Of a DNA stretch of 64,000 bases, positions 1-7,240 are shown one piece after another. The stretch is from Nonomuraea spiralis. GTDB lineage: Bacteria; Actinomycetota; Actinomycetes; Streptosporangiales; Streptosporangiaceae. The position numbers and the translations under genes are program-made. How positions within the stretch are numbered: position 1 is the stretch's first letter; each line of letters starts with the position of its first letter. The DNA lies in assembly GCF_014648435.1 (NCBI RefSeq), contig NZ_BMRC01000009.1:248001-312000 (forward strand), read 5' to 3'. The notes below the pieces were generated by a model. It was not told the DNA's origin and did not search any database. It saw only the letters and a program-made list of their open reading frames with translations.

Positions 1-590
1 TACTGGCCGGCCTCGCCGGTGCGCGAATGGCCGATGACGCTGCTCGGGTTCACCACGGTCAGCGGTACGCCGAGCCGCGCCGCGCTCACCCGTACGGCCG
101 CGTCCCCCTCGGCCTTCGAGCCCTCGTACGCCCCCTTTGTCCGGTACAGGGCCGCCAGTTCGGCCTCCGGGAGCGGGTGGCGCGGGTGGGGGTCCAGCCC
201 GACGCGGTACCCCGACACGTGGACCAGCCGGCGCAGGCGGGGCCGGGTGGCGGCCCACTCCAGCACGTTGAGCGCGCCCTCGACGTTGACCGCCCTGGCC
301 TGCTCGCGTTCCATGCCGAAGCGGTAGAGGCCGGCGGCGTTGAACACGTCACGCGTGCCGGTCAGCCGCCGGTCGTCGGCCGCGCTCAGGCCCAGGCCGG
401 GCCCGGCGGTGACGTCGCCCTCGACCAGTACGAGCCGCGTGGCGTCCACGCCGTGCCCGCGCAGCCAGTCGCGCAACGCGTCGTCCCGGCGGCGGACGAC
501 GGCCGCCACCGTACGGTCCTGGTCCAGCAGGTGCAGGACCGTCCATCTCCCGACGAAGCCGGTCGCGCCGAACACCACGGCGTCTTCCAT
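1..590 (-). CDS. NAD(P)-dependent epimerase/dehydratase (extended SDR), partial
   Basis: The gene reads leftward and runs off the window edge, so only about 196 N-terminal residues are present. It begins MEDAVVFGATGFVGRW, a Rossmann nucleotide-binding motif (GATGFVG, residues 8-14) typical of extended short-chain dehydrogenases acting on sugars or flavonoid-like substrates. A YEGSK sequence near residue 154 fits the catalytic YxxxK. The ATG at 590 follows an AGAGAGG ribosome-binding site. It lies 55 nt downstream of the tetR gene on the same strand, and an operator matching the one in front of tetR sits just upstream, so it is probably that repressor's target. The substrate cannot be deduced. 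Confidence 0.85.
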   Translation of the reverse strand, partial: MEDAVVFGATGFVGRWTVLHLLDQDRTVAAVVRRRDDALRDWLRGHGVDATRLVLVEGDVTAGPGLGLSAADDRRLTGTRDVFNAAGLYRFGMEREQARAVNVEGALNVLEWAATRPRLRRLVHVSGYRVGLDPHPRHPLPEAELAALYRTKGAYEGSKAEGDAAVRVSAARLGVPLTVVNPSSVIGHSRTGEAGQ

Positions 591-603
591 CAGCAATCCT
601 CTC

Positions 604-621
604 TAGACCGATCTGCATATT
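604..621 (-). promoter_or_regulatory. LmrA/YxaF-type TetR operator in front of the SDR gene
   Basis: On the + strand the site reads TAGACCGATCTGCATATT. It differs by one base from the site at 1221-1238 in front of the tetR gene. The core AGACCGATCT is a near-perfect palindrome. It sits 14 nt before the SDR start codon, where a bound repressor would block transcription or initiation. Confidence 0.75.
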
Positions 622-645
622 CTGCGGGCACGGAAAACCGCCCGC

Positions 646-1209
646 TCACGCCAGCAGCCTGACGAGCTGACGGCGGGCCCGTTCGACGGGAAGGCGGCTA
701 CGGCCGGCGCGGGCCAGCACCAGCGAGCCTTCGACCAGCGCGAGCACGGTCGCCGCGAGGTCGTCGGCCGCCTCGTGCCCGCCGGCGCGCAGGGCGTCGG
801 CCAGCCGTCGTTGCCAGCCCTCGTAGATGCCGCCGCAGATCCGCTGCAAGTGCTCGTTGGACGAGGCGACCTCCAGGGCCACGGTCGCCACCGGGCAGCC
901 CTTGGCGTAATCGGCCGCGACCATCCTGTCGGCCAGCGCGTCCAGGAGGGCCGGGACCAGCTCGCGGACGTCGGGGACCGTGTCGGCCAGGCCGGCGATC
1001 ATGGCGTCGACCTCCCGTCCGGCGGCGGTGAGCGCCTCGCCGACGAGCTGGTCCTTGCCGCCGGGGAAGTGGTGGTAGAGCGAGCCTCGGGGGGCGCCGG
1101 CCACCGCGAGCACCTCGTTGAGGCCGGTGCCGTGGGAGCCCTGGGCCTCCACCAGCGTCCGGGCCGCCGCGATGATCCTTGCCCGCGTCTCGTCGCCTTT
1201 GACCGCCAT
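646..1209 (-). CDS. TetR-family repressor, LmrA/YxaF-like
   Basis: This 187-residue regulator has an N-terminal helix-turn-helix (residues about 25-50, with GAPRGSLYHHFPGGKDQL) closely resembling the LmrA/YxaF subgroup, followed by an all-helical ligand domain. It should be a ligand-responsive repressor of a neighbouring enzyme or efflux gene; the SDR gene downstream is the natural candidate. I chose the ATG at 1209 because the -10-like TAGTGT at 1222-1217 places transcription start at about that codon, consistent with leaderless initiation; a GTG at 1218 would add three residues. A palindromic operator overlaps the presumed promoter, which implies autorepression. The inducer is unknown. Confidence 0.88.
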   Translation of the reverse strand: MAVKGDETRARIIAAARTLVEAQGSHGTGLNEVLAVAGAPRGSLYHHFPGGKDQLVGEALTAAGREVDAMIAGLADTVPDVRELVPALLDALADRMVAADYAKGCPVATVALEVASSNEHLQRICGGIYEGWQRRLADALRAGGHEAADDLAATVLALVEGSLVLARAGRSRLPVERARRQLVRLLA

Positions 1210-1220
1210 GCGGCTCACAC

Positions 1221-1238
1221 TAGACCGGTCTGCATATT
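1221..1238 (-). promoter_or_regulatory. LmrA/YxaF-type operator overlapping the tetR promoter
   Basis: The + strand sequence is TAGACCGGTCTGCATATT; its core AGACCGGTCT is a perfect 10-bp palindrome. Read on the minus strand it lies between a TTGGAC -35-like element and overlaps the TAGTGT -10-like element of the tetR gene. It matches the Bacillus LmrA/YxaF box as I remember it. Confidence 0.78.
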
Positions 1239-1253
1239 TCTGTCCAAGCGGGC

Positions 1254-1299
1254 CCGGGGCCGGCCGCCCGCGCCGGGGGACGCGGGCGGCCGGCCCCGG
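1254..1299 (-). terminator. Strong hairpin terminator after the DksA-like gene
   Basis: A perfect 19-bp GC stem (1254-1272 pairs with 1281-1299) with an 8-nt loop starts 3 nt past the stop codon of the leftward DksA/TraR gene. It lacks a long T tract, as is common in actinomycetes, and also separates that gene from tetR. Confidence 0.75.
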
Positions 1300-1302
1300 T
1301 GG

Positions 1303-1629
1303 TCAGGCGGCTTCCTGCCGGCGCTGGCAGTTGATGCAGAAGCGCGCCAGCGGGCGGATCTTGAGCCGTTCGAACGGGATGCCCGCCTCGCAGTGCGAGC
1401 AGCGGCCGTACGCGCCGGTGGACAGCCGGTCGAGAGCCTGGGTGAGCTCGGCGATGGCCCGGTCGGCGGTGGCGAGCGAGACCAGCAGCTCCTGCCAGGT
1501 GCCGTCGGCGCCGCTGCCGTCCTCGGCCGCGGCCTGGAGGCCCAGCAGGTGGCGGGAACGCCGCTCTAGCTGCTCGTCGATGTCCTGACGCAGGGACTGG
1601 AGCTGCACGGTGCTGAGGTGGTCGGTCAT
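1303..1629 (-). CDS. DksA/TraR C4-type zinc-finger protein
   Basis: This 108-residue protein has a helical N-terminal half and a C-terminal zinc finger with four cysteines, C77-x2-C80 and C98-x2-C101 (CSHC and CINC), the DksA/TraR signature. Family members enter the RNA polymerase secondary channel and adjust promoter response; short actinomycete versions are poorly characterised. The ATG at 1629 has a good GGAAAGGA site 6 nt upstream; longer reading frames to the right have none. It follows the MreB-like gene by 32 nt and ends in a strong hairpin, so the two probably form one transcription unit. Confidence 0.88.
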   Translation of the reverse strand: MTDHLSTVQLQSLRQDIDEQLERRSRHLLGLQAAAEDGSGADGTWQELLVSLATADRAIAELTQALDRLSTGAYGRCSHCEAGIPFERLKIRPLARFCINCQRRQEAA

Positions 1630-1661
1630 CGAATGTTCCTTTCCGCGGGTGGTGCGGGGAT

Positions 1662-2468
1662 TCAGAGGGCGATTACGGGCGCCGCCGGGCGCAGGCACAG
1701 GCGCAGCAGGCCGCGGATGGTGGCGTGCTGAGGCTCCGGCGTGGCGGTGACCTGCGTACGAAGGACCGTGTGCAGGCGGTCGAGCAGCCGCGTCTGCAGC
1801 GCGCCCCCGCCCGTGACGGTCAGGCCGTTGGCGCGGGCCGCCGGACGGAGGTGGGCGGGCTGGCGGCGCAGCAGGCCGGCCGTCATCTCCACGACGCCCT
1901 CCAGCGCGTCCGGCAGCAGGCCGGCGCTGGTCGTGGCGCTGAGCTGGAGCGCCGCGGCGTCGGTGACGAAGCCGCCGCTGACGACGACGGCCTCGACGAT
2001 GCCCGCCCCCACGTCCAGCACCAGGTACGGCCCGGGACCCGCGATGTCCACGCCCGCGCCGGCGGCGGCCGCCAGCGGCGCCTCGACCAGCGTCACCTCG
2101 CAGCCGGCCGCCTCCGCGACAGCCGTGCGCACCGCCTGGCGGTCGCTGCCCGTCGCCGCCCTCGGCACCCCGGCCATCACGTGCTCCAGCGGCCTGCCTC
2201 CGGAGAGCCAGGCGTCCTGCAGCACGAGATGCACGAGCCGCAGGCAGGCCCCCGGGTCGACGACCATGCCGCGCCGGATCGGGCGGACCGGCATCCCGGC
2301 CGCGCTCTCCGGCGACGGGACGACGACCGCCGAGGGCCGGTCGGCGATGGCGAACCCGTCCAGGGACAGCGAACGGGTGCGCGAGGTTCCCAGGTCGAGC
2401 ACCACATGGGCGCGGTGGACCGCGGGTGGTCGCGGTGAGTGTTCGTGGACTGATCCGACGTCGGACAT
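1662..2468 (-). CDS. Short MreB-like actin homologue (SCO6166-like)
   Basis: The 268-residue protein keeps the actin-fold nucleotide motifs: phosphate-1 DLGTSRTR (residues 25-32), the MreB-like EAPLAAAAGAGVDI (129-142), phosphate-2 DVGAG (152-156) and the adenosine motif TGGGA near 222. It is about 75 residues shorter than typical MreB. The gap between phosphate-1 and RPIRRGMVVD is short, and only about 70 residues separate phosphate-2 from TGGGA instead of about 130. Subdomains IB and IIB are therefore reduced or missing, as described for Streptomyces SCO6166. A role in the cell wall or sporulation is inferred, not shown. The ATG at 2468 follows AAGGAG at 11 nt. Confidence 0.85.
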   Translation of the reverse strand: MSDVGSVHEHSPRPPAVHRAHVVLDLGTSRTRSLSLDGFAIADRPSAVVVPSPESAAGMPVRPIRRGMVVDPGACLRLVHLVLQDAWLSGGRPLEHVMAGVPRAATGSDRQAVRTAVAEAAGCEVTLVEAPLAAAAGAGVDIAGPGPYLVLDVGAGIVEAVVVSGGFVTDAAALQLSATTSAGLLPDALEGVVEMTAGLLRRQPAHLRPAARANGLTVTGGGALQTRLLDRLHTVLRTQVTATPEPQHATIRGLLRLCLRPAAPVIAL

Positions 2469-2486
2469 GACGATGATCGCTCCTTG

Positions 2487-2524
2487 CTCGTACGCGGAAG
2501 ACTCGTACGCGGGACTCGTACGCG
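2487..2524. repeat. Three copies of CTCGTACGCG upstream of the MreB-like gene
   Basis: The 10-mer CTCGTACGCG occurs at 2487, 2502 and 2515, spaced 15 and 13 nt, in the leader of the leftward MreB-like gene. Each copy contains the palindrome CGTACG. It could be a cluster of regulator sites or simple local duplication. Confidence 0.4.
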
Positions 2525-2708
2525 AAGGACGAGAGAAAGGGCGTGTCCCGTATCCGGGAAACGCCACGGCGGCGCCCTCGGGCCGTACGGGAACCCGCGG
2601 GCGCCGGGCAGCACGAGCACCCGGCACGCGAAGGCCGGGCACACGCGACGACCGGCCCCGCGGCGCGCTTGGCACGGCCGGGAGGCGGCGACTCGTGAAG
2701 GAGGAGAG

Positions 2709-3113
2709 CTAGATCAGCGGCGGGCTGCGCGAGCCCGCCGTGCGGTGCCCGATCTGCTGCGGATCGCGGATCGCGGCCGCGTCCGTGCCGGGCGCCGGGA
2801 GCAGCGTGAGATGGGCGGCCTCGGCGTGGCGCATGCCGCGCAGCGGCGGCCAGAGCGAGAGCACGTGGTGCTCACGGCCGCTGGACGCCTGGGGCGGCAG
2901 GCTCGGCATCCGGTCGCCGCCCTTGTCCGGGTTCCACTCGTGGCCGGTGGAGAAGGGTTGCGCGGATGTCTGGTCGTCGGCGTAGGAGGGGCCGGCGACC
3001 AGCAGGGACAGCAGAACCAGGCCCACCACGCAGCACAGCGCGATGGGGCCTCGTGTGGTTCTCCACGGTCCCGTCATAAGGCCGACCATAGCCCAGGCGG
3101 TGAGAAAAGGCAT
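2709..3113 (-). CDS. Small secreted protein of unknown function
   Basis: A 134-residue reading frame whose N-terminus contains a convincing signal peptide (basic WRTTRGP, then IALCCVVGLVLLSLLVAG, then a PSYA-D cleavage site). The mature part has no cysteine and no family I recognise. The start is uncertain: ATGs at 3113, 3089 and 3077 all precede the signal peptide and none has a strong ribosome-binding site. It sits on the same strand as the MreB-like gene, with a 240-bp gap between them. The signal peptide is the main reason to call it a gene. Confidence 0.5.
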   Translation of the reverse strand: MPFLTAWAMVGLMTGPWRTTRGPIALCCVVGLVLLSLLVAGPSYADDQTSAQPFSTGHEWNPDKGGDRMPSLPPQASSGREHHVLSLWPPLRGMRHAEAAHLTLLPAPGTDAAAIRDPQQIGHRTAGSRSPPLI

Positions 3114-3431
3114 TACCGTCCGTTTCCCGATTCGCAAGGACGGTCCGCGGGGGGCGGGAAGGCGCTTCGGGTGGGGCGCGAGGGGGCTGGGGAGACGCTT
3201 GAGGTCCGGCGGGTGGGGTGGCGGACGGGGTGTTTCGGCGGAGGTGTCAGAGGGCGGACTGCTGTCGGGTGAGGCGGGGTCGGGGCTGGCGGCGGGGTTC
3301 GCCGGGAGACGTGGCGCGTGGCCGGTCACCGGACCGGGAGCCGGTCTTCGTCCGGTGGCCGGTATGCGTCATGTCGCCGGGGAACCCCGCCGTTCAGCGT
3401 GCGGATGTCTCAGCGGGAACGTCGCCGAGGA
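3114..3431. other. Intergenic stretch, 318 bp
   Basis: This lies between two leftward secreted-protein genes. It is G-rich on the + strand with repeated GGGG runs. I found no supported gene, no clear promoter and no convincing operator. Confidence 0.5.
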
Positions 3432-3875
3432 CTAGTTGAAGCCCCCGTCGAAGTTCTCGCCCCACTCGCCCCAGTCGTCGTCGTCCCCGTGGTGCCCACG
3501 GTCGTCCTTGTCGTTGTCGTCGACATGGTCGTTGTCGTGGTCGTCGTGGTCCTTCACCGGCCTGTGGCTGCGGCCGGGAGGGCCCTGCGGACCGCGCGGG
3601 CCCTGCGGACCACGAACGCCGTGGTGGTGGCGGTGGTCGTCGTCGTGGTCGTGGTCGTGGCCGCCCCACCAGCCGCCCCAGCGCGGACCCCACCACCAGC
3701 GAGGACCGCAGTGGCGCCAGCCGCAGTGGCCCCTCAGGACCGGCTTCTCCCCGGCCGGGCTCTGATACGACGCGGTGGTGGCAGTGCCGGCCTGCGCCGG
3801 CATCTGGCCGCCACCGAGCAGCAGCAGCGCGCTCGTGGCGAGCACCGCCGCCGGCTTCTTCATAGTTGATTTCAT
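3432..3875 (-). CDS. Secreted His/Asp-rich protein with collagen-like segment
   Basis: The 147-residue precursor has a signal peptide (KKPAAVLATSALLLLGGG, cleavage after AQA near residue 29). A Trp/Gly-rich patch follows (residues about 52-71), then a HDHDHDDDHRHHH cluster, a short collagen-like run GPQGPRGPQGPPG, and a second Asp/His-rich tail. No enzyme domain is visible. The dense His and Asp residues suggest metal binding at the cell surface, which is inference. The start ATG at 3875 has GGAAAG upstream. It appears to be monocistronic, with a 350-bp leader region on its right. Confidence 0.75.
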   Translation of the reverse strand: MKSTMKKPAAVLATSALLLLGGGQMPAQAGTATTASYQSPAGEKPVLRGHCGWRHCGPRWWWGPRWGGWWGGHDHDHDDDHRHHHGVRGPQGPRGPQGPPGRSHRPVKDHDDHDNDHVDDNDKDDRGHHGDDDDWGEWGENFDGGFN

Positions 3876-4234
3876 CGCACTTTCCGTTCAGAGGTTTTTG
3901 AGAACCGCCGCGGGACATGTCGACTGCCGTCGGTCTCCGGCATGAGCAGTCTTACCCGCGCATTGAGTTCCGAGTTCTGACAAGACAGGCATGAGCTGCT
4001 AAAGCTTGACCAGATTTACGAGGGCCCTACAGCCGACTTGTCCAGTTTTATCGACATAAGAAGCGGTGGTGTCGCTTTACTGTGACTCGATAAATCCCTA
4101 GCACTGCCGTCCAGAAGACGCGGCCCCGCCGGAGCCTGTGCCGCGAGCGGCCGGCGGGGCGGGCGTGGGGGTGCCGGTTTAGCCGTACGTCCGCTATCGT
4201 CACTGTCATACGCGAACTAGACAGTGAGGTTCGG
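3876..4234. other. Intergenic region between divergent genes, 359 bp
   Basis: This stretch is AT-richer than its surroundings (about 3950-4090) and separates the leftward secreted-protein gene from the rightward acetyltransferase gene, so it should carry both promoters. A TAGACAGT element at 4218-4225 may be the acetyltransferase -10 region. A GC inverted repeat lies at 4123-4160. No gene is supported here. Confidence 0.5.
4123..4160. other. GC-rich inverted repeat
   Basis: GCCCCGCCGG at 4123-4132 pairs exactly with CCGGCGGGGC at 4151-4160 across an 18-nt loop. It is located between two divergent genes, so it is not an obvious terminator for either; its role is unclear. Confidence 0.45.
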
Positions 4235-4765
4235 ATGGTGAATCGTACGGACGTACGGCTGGAACTGATGACCGGCGACGAGGCGCTCGGGCGGCGCACG
4301 GAGCTGATGGACCTCTACCGCGAGGTGTTCACCGGGCCGCCGTGGAACGAGGGGGAGGGCGAGGTCGCCGACTTCGGCGACCGGTTCGCCGTCGACGCCG
4401 CGCGGCCGGGTTTCCGTGCCGTACTGGCCTTCGGGGACACGGGGCTCTGCGGGTTCGGGACGGCCTGGACGACGGCGTCGCCGCTGCCGGTCGCGCGCAG
4501 CTACGGCAAGGTGCTGGCGGCGCTCGGCCCGGAGGGGGTGGACCGGCTTCTCGCGGGGGCGCTGCAGGTGGACGAGCTGGCGGTGGCCCCGCACGCCCGC
4601 GGACGGGGGCTGGCGGGGCGCATCCTGGACCTGCTGTGCGGCGGCGACCGTAGCTGGTTGCTGACCTCGACGGGCGCTCCTGACGCCATTCGCCTTTATG
4701 AGCGGCTGGGGTGGCGGCGGGCCGGTGAGAATGACGGGATCGTGGTGTTCACCAACCCCGAGTAA
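4235..4765 (+). CDS. GNAT-family N-acetyltransferase
   Basis: The 176-residue protein shows the GNAT acetyl-CoA-binding motif A, VAPHARGRGLAGRILDLL (about 118-135), preceded by the usual beta strand LQVDELAV. A motif-B-like ending, AIRLYERLGWRR, follows near 157-168. It should transfer an acetyl group from acetyl-CoA to an amine, but the acceptor cannot be predicted. The ATG at 4235 follows a GTGAGG ribosome-binding site. It stands alone, with divergent or distant neighbours on either side. Confidence 0.85.
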   Translation: MVNRTDVRLELMTGDEALGRRTELMDLYREVFTGPPWNEGEGEVADFGDRFAVDAARPGFRAVLAFGDTGLCGFGTAWTTASPLPVARSYGKVLAALGPEGVDRLLAGALQVDELAVAPHARGRGLAGRILDLLCGGDRSWLLTSTGAPDAIRLYERLGWRRAGENDGIVVFTNPE

Positions 4766-4906
4766 ACACGAAGTATCACGATATCTGGAGCGAACAGGGT
4801 GGGTGTCGAATAAGTCGGACATTGCGGTGTCGGTGAATCACGGTGAAAGGCGGATGAATTTTCCGTAGAGCCCAAAGAATGGCGGTCGAGTGATTTGGGC
4901 GATCAG

Positions 4907-4964
4907 ATCTGACTATCTGGGTAGATGTCAGATTTGCCTTTGAGCGCGCTCGAACTCCTATGGT
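4907..4964 (+). promoter_or_regulatory. Promoter and inverted repeat of the CMD-family gene
   Basis: ATCTGAC at 4907-4913 pairs with GTCAGAT at 4927-4933, with additional ATCT/AGAT pairing inside, giving an operator-like dyad. Directly downstream are TTGCCT (4935-4940) and TATGGT (4959-4964), 18 nt apart. The TATGGT box ends 7 nt before the ATG at 4972, so transcription probably starts at or next to the start codon. Confidence 0.55.
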
Positions 4965-4971
4965 TCACCGC

Positions 4972-5463
4972 ATGACGAACCTTGACACCGGAACCCACCG
5001 GGAACAGCAGTACGAGCACGGCCTGAAGGTGCTGCGGGAGATCGACGGCGAGGCCGGGCAGCGAGTCGTGGACTCCCTCGCCGATGTCTCGCCCGAACTG
5101 GCCCGCCAGGTGGTCGGCTGGGCCTTCGGTGAGATCTACGACCGTCCCGGCCTCGCCCCCCGCGACCGCCAGTTGGTGACCCTCGGCATGCTCACCGCGC
5201 TCGGCGGCTGCGAACCTCAGCTTGACGTGCACGTCAACGCCGCGCTCAACGTCGGCCTGACCCCTGTTGAGATCACCGAGGCCCTGCTGCACTCCGCCGT
5301 CTACTGCGGCATGCCGCGCGCGATCAACGCCACGTTCGTGGCGAGGAAGGTCTTCGCCGACCGCGGCCTGCTCCCCGTCGGAGGCGGAGTGGAGGACGGA
5401 GTGGAGGATGGCGTGGAGGACGGCGTCGGGGACGGGGGCATGGAGGGCGGCGGCAGGGGGTGA
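4972..5463 (+). CDS. Carboxymuconolactone decarboxylase (CMD/AhpD-like) family protein
   Basis: The 163-residue protein matches the all-helical CMD fold: RDRQLVTLGMLTALGGCEPQLDVHVNAALNVG followed in two pieces by EITEALLHSAVYCGMPRAIN, the region holding the family's His and Cys. Members act as gamma-carboxymuconolactone decarboxylases or peroxidase-like proteins; which applies here is unclear. The C-terminal 25 residues are a low-complexity repeat of GVED units. The start at 4972 is favoured over the ATG at 4960 because a TATGGT box ends 7 nt before it (leaderless). Confidence 0.82.
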   Translation: MTNLDTGTHREQQYEHGLKVLREIDGEAGQRVVDSLADVSPELARQVVGWAFGEIYDRPGLAPRDRQLVTLGMLTALGGCEPQLDVHVNAALNVGLTPVEITEALLHSAVYCGMPRAINATFVARKVFADRGLLPVGGGVEDGVEDGVEDGVGDGGMEGGGRG

Positions 5464-5529
5464 CGGGCGCAGGGTGACGGGGGCTCGGGGGCTCCCTTCC
5501 GGCCGGCTGGTCTGTCATGATCGATTGCG

Positions 5530-7206
5530 ATGAGCGTGCAGGCGTTACAGGCGACGGATCCGTCCGAGATCGGCGGTCATCGGCTGCTCGGGCGGATCGG
5601 CGCGGGCGGCATGGGCGTCGTCTACCTGGCCAGGAGCCGCCGCCGGGGCCTGCTGGCGATCAAGGTGATCCGGCACGACCCGGCCGACGCCGAGGCCATG
5701 GAACGCTTCCGCCGGGAGGCCGCCACGCTGCGCGGCCTGCGCAGCCCGTACGTGGCGCCGCTGGTGGACGCCCGGGTGACGACGCCGCCGTACTGGCTGG
5801 CGACCGCGTACGTGCGGGGGCCGACGTTGTTGCGGGCGGTGTCGGAGCGGGGGCCGCTGTCGTACGGGCTGTGCCTGCGCCTGCTCGCGGGGCTGGCCGC
5901 CGCGCTGGCCGACGTACATGGGCACGGCGTGCAGCACCGCGATCTCAAGCCGCACAACGTCATCCTGTCGCCCGAGGGGCCGCGGCTGATCGACTTCGGC
6001 ATCGCGCGGTCCCCCGGCCAGAGCACGATCACGACGTCGGGGGAGATCGTCGGCACGCCGGGCTACATCGCCCCCGAGGCCGTACGGCGTGAGCCGATCA
6101 CGGCGGCGGCGGACGTCTTCGCACTGGCCGGCACGATCGCGTACGCGGCCACGGGCCGTCCGCCCTTCGGCCGGGGCGAGCCGATGGCGGTGCTCTACAG
6201 CAGCCTGAACGCCGACATCGACGTGGGCGGCGTGGATCCGCGGCTGGCGGAGCTGATCGGCCGCTGCGCCGCCCGGAACCCGGCGGACCGAATCACCGCC
6301 GACCAGGTGGCGTCCCTCGCCGCGAACACCGCCGCTAACACCGCCGGGGACGCCGTAGGGAATGCCGCGAACGCCGCTGGGCCGTGGTCCTGGGGTGATG
6401 ACGAGGAGTATCAGGCGCTCGTGGGGGCCGTCGGCCTTGAGGAGGACGTACCGACGGGGGCGGTGACGCGCCGTGCGGGGGCGTCCTGGGCGGGGCGGGC
6501 GCTGGCGGCGGGCGCCGTCCTCGCGGCCGTCGGCGCTACCGCCGCGATCATGCTCCCCCGCCTCACCAAGCCCTCCACTCCCAATCCCAGCACCGCCACC
6601 AGCACCACGACCGCCACCATCGCGCCCGCCGGTGCCACGCCGACCTCCGTTGCCACGTCCCCCGCGACCCCGGCGACCGCCTCCGGGGATCCCGGGGGCG
6701 GCGTGGTGACGCAGCCTCCGCCGGGGCCCGCACCCACCGGCCCCGTACGCTGGAGCGCCGTGCACGGGCCCCGATGCGTGGCGGAGTGGTTCTACGCCGA
6801 TCCCGCCTGGCGTCCCGTCAGCGGCGGCTGGAAGCGCGACGGCTGCGAGGGCGCGGCCCTGGCGCTGCGGGTCGGGAACGAGCCGGCCCACTTCAACCAG
6901 GGCGTCAACTGGTACTTCGACACGCGCGGCGGCGCCCGCTGCACCATCGACGTGCACATCCCCGACGACCCCCGCTCGACCGGCCTCGCCTTCTACTACC
7001 TGGACGACAACAACACCAACGCGCCGCACCTCGGCCCGCCGGTCACGGTGGACCAGCGCGCCTACCGGGGCCGCTGGGCCCCGCTGGGCACCTGGACGGT
7101 CCCGGCCCCCGGCCGGCTCACCGTCCTGGTCGGCAACCAGCCCGTCAAGGCCGACGACACCCACGAGGTGACGGTCTCCGCCGCCCGCGCCCGCTGCCGG
7201 TGGTGA
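5530..7206 (+). CDS. Receptor-type Ser/Thr protein kinase (PknB-like)
   Basis: This 558-residue protein has an N-terminal Hanks-type kinase domain: glycine loop GRIGAGGMG (21-29), catalytic Lys45, HRDLKPHN (D138), DFG (D155) and an APE motif. A linker rich in Ala/Asn follows, then one transmembrane helix (about 318-338), a Thr/Pro-rich stalk and an extracellular domain of about 150 residues containing four cysteines. It should sense something outside the membrane and phosphorylate cytoplasmic targets. The extracellular domain is not a PASTA array and I do not recognise its ligand. It is transcribed alone. Confidence 0.92.
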   Translation: MSVQALQATDPSEIGGHRLLGRIGAGGMGVVYLARSRRRGLLAIKVIRHDPADAEAMERFRREAATLRGLRSPYVAPLVDARVTTPPYWLATAYVRGPTLLRAVSERGPLSYGLCLRLLAGLAAALADVHGHGVQHRDLKPHNVILSPEGPRLIDFGIARSPGQSTITTSGEIVGTPGYIAPEAVRREPITAAADVFALAGTIAYAATGRPPFGRGEPMAVLYSSLNADIDVGGVDPRLAELIGRCAARNPADRITADQVASLAANTAANTAGDAVGNAANAAGPWSWGDDEEYQALVGAVGLEEDVPTGAVTRRAGASWAGRALAAGAVLAAVGATAAIMLPRLTKPSTPNPSTATSTTTATIAPAGATPTSVATSPATPATASGDPGGGVVTQPPPGPAPTGPVRWSAVHGPRCVAEWFYADPAWRPVSGGWKRDGCEGAALALRVGNEPAHFNQGVNWYFDTRGGARCTIDVHIPDDPRSTGLAFYYLDDNNTNAPHLGPPVTVDQRAYRGRWAPLGTWTVPAPGRLTVLVGNQPVKADDTHEVTVSAARARCRW

Positions 7207-7240
7207 CAACAGGACGGTCGGCGCAGCCCGCCCCCCGGGG

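Noticed and set aside
2484..3272. A rightward gene across the 2.5-3.3 kb region
   Set aside because: No ribosome-binding site or domain; the translation is Arg/Gly-rich, and a signal-peptide-bearing leftward frame explains part of the region better.
5517..6092. An alternative rightward frame overlapping the first kinase gene
   Set aside because: It encodes Arg/Gly/Ala-rich sequence without motifs, while the overlapping frame contains a complete kinase domain.
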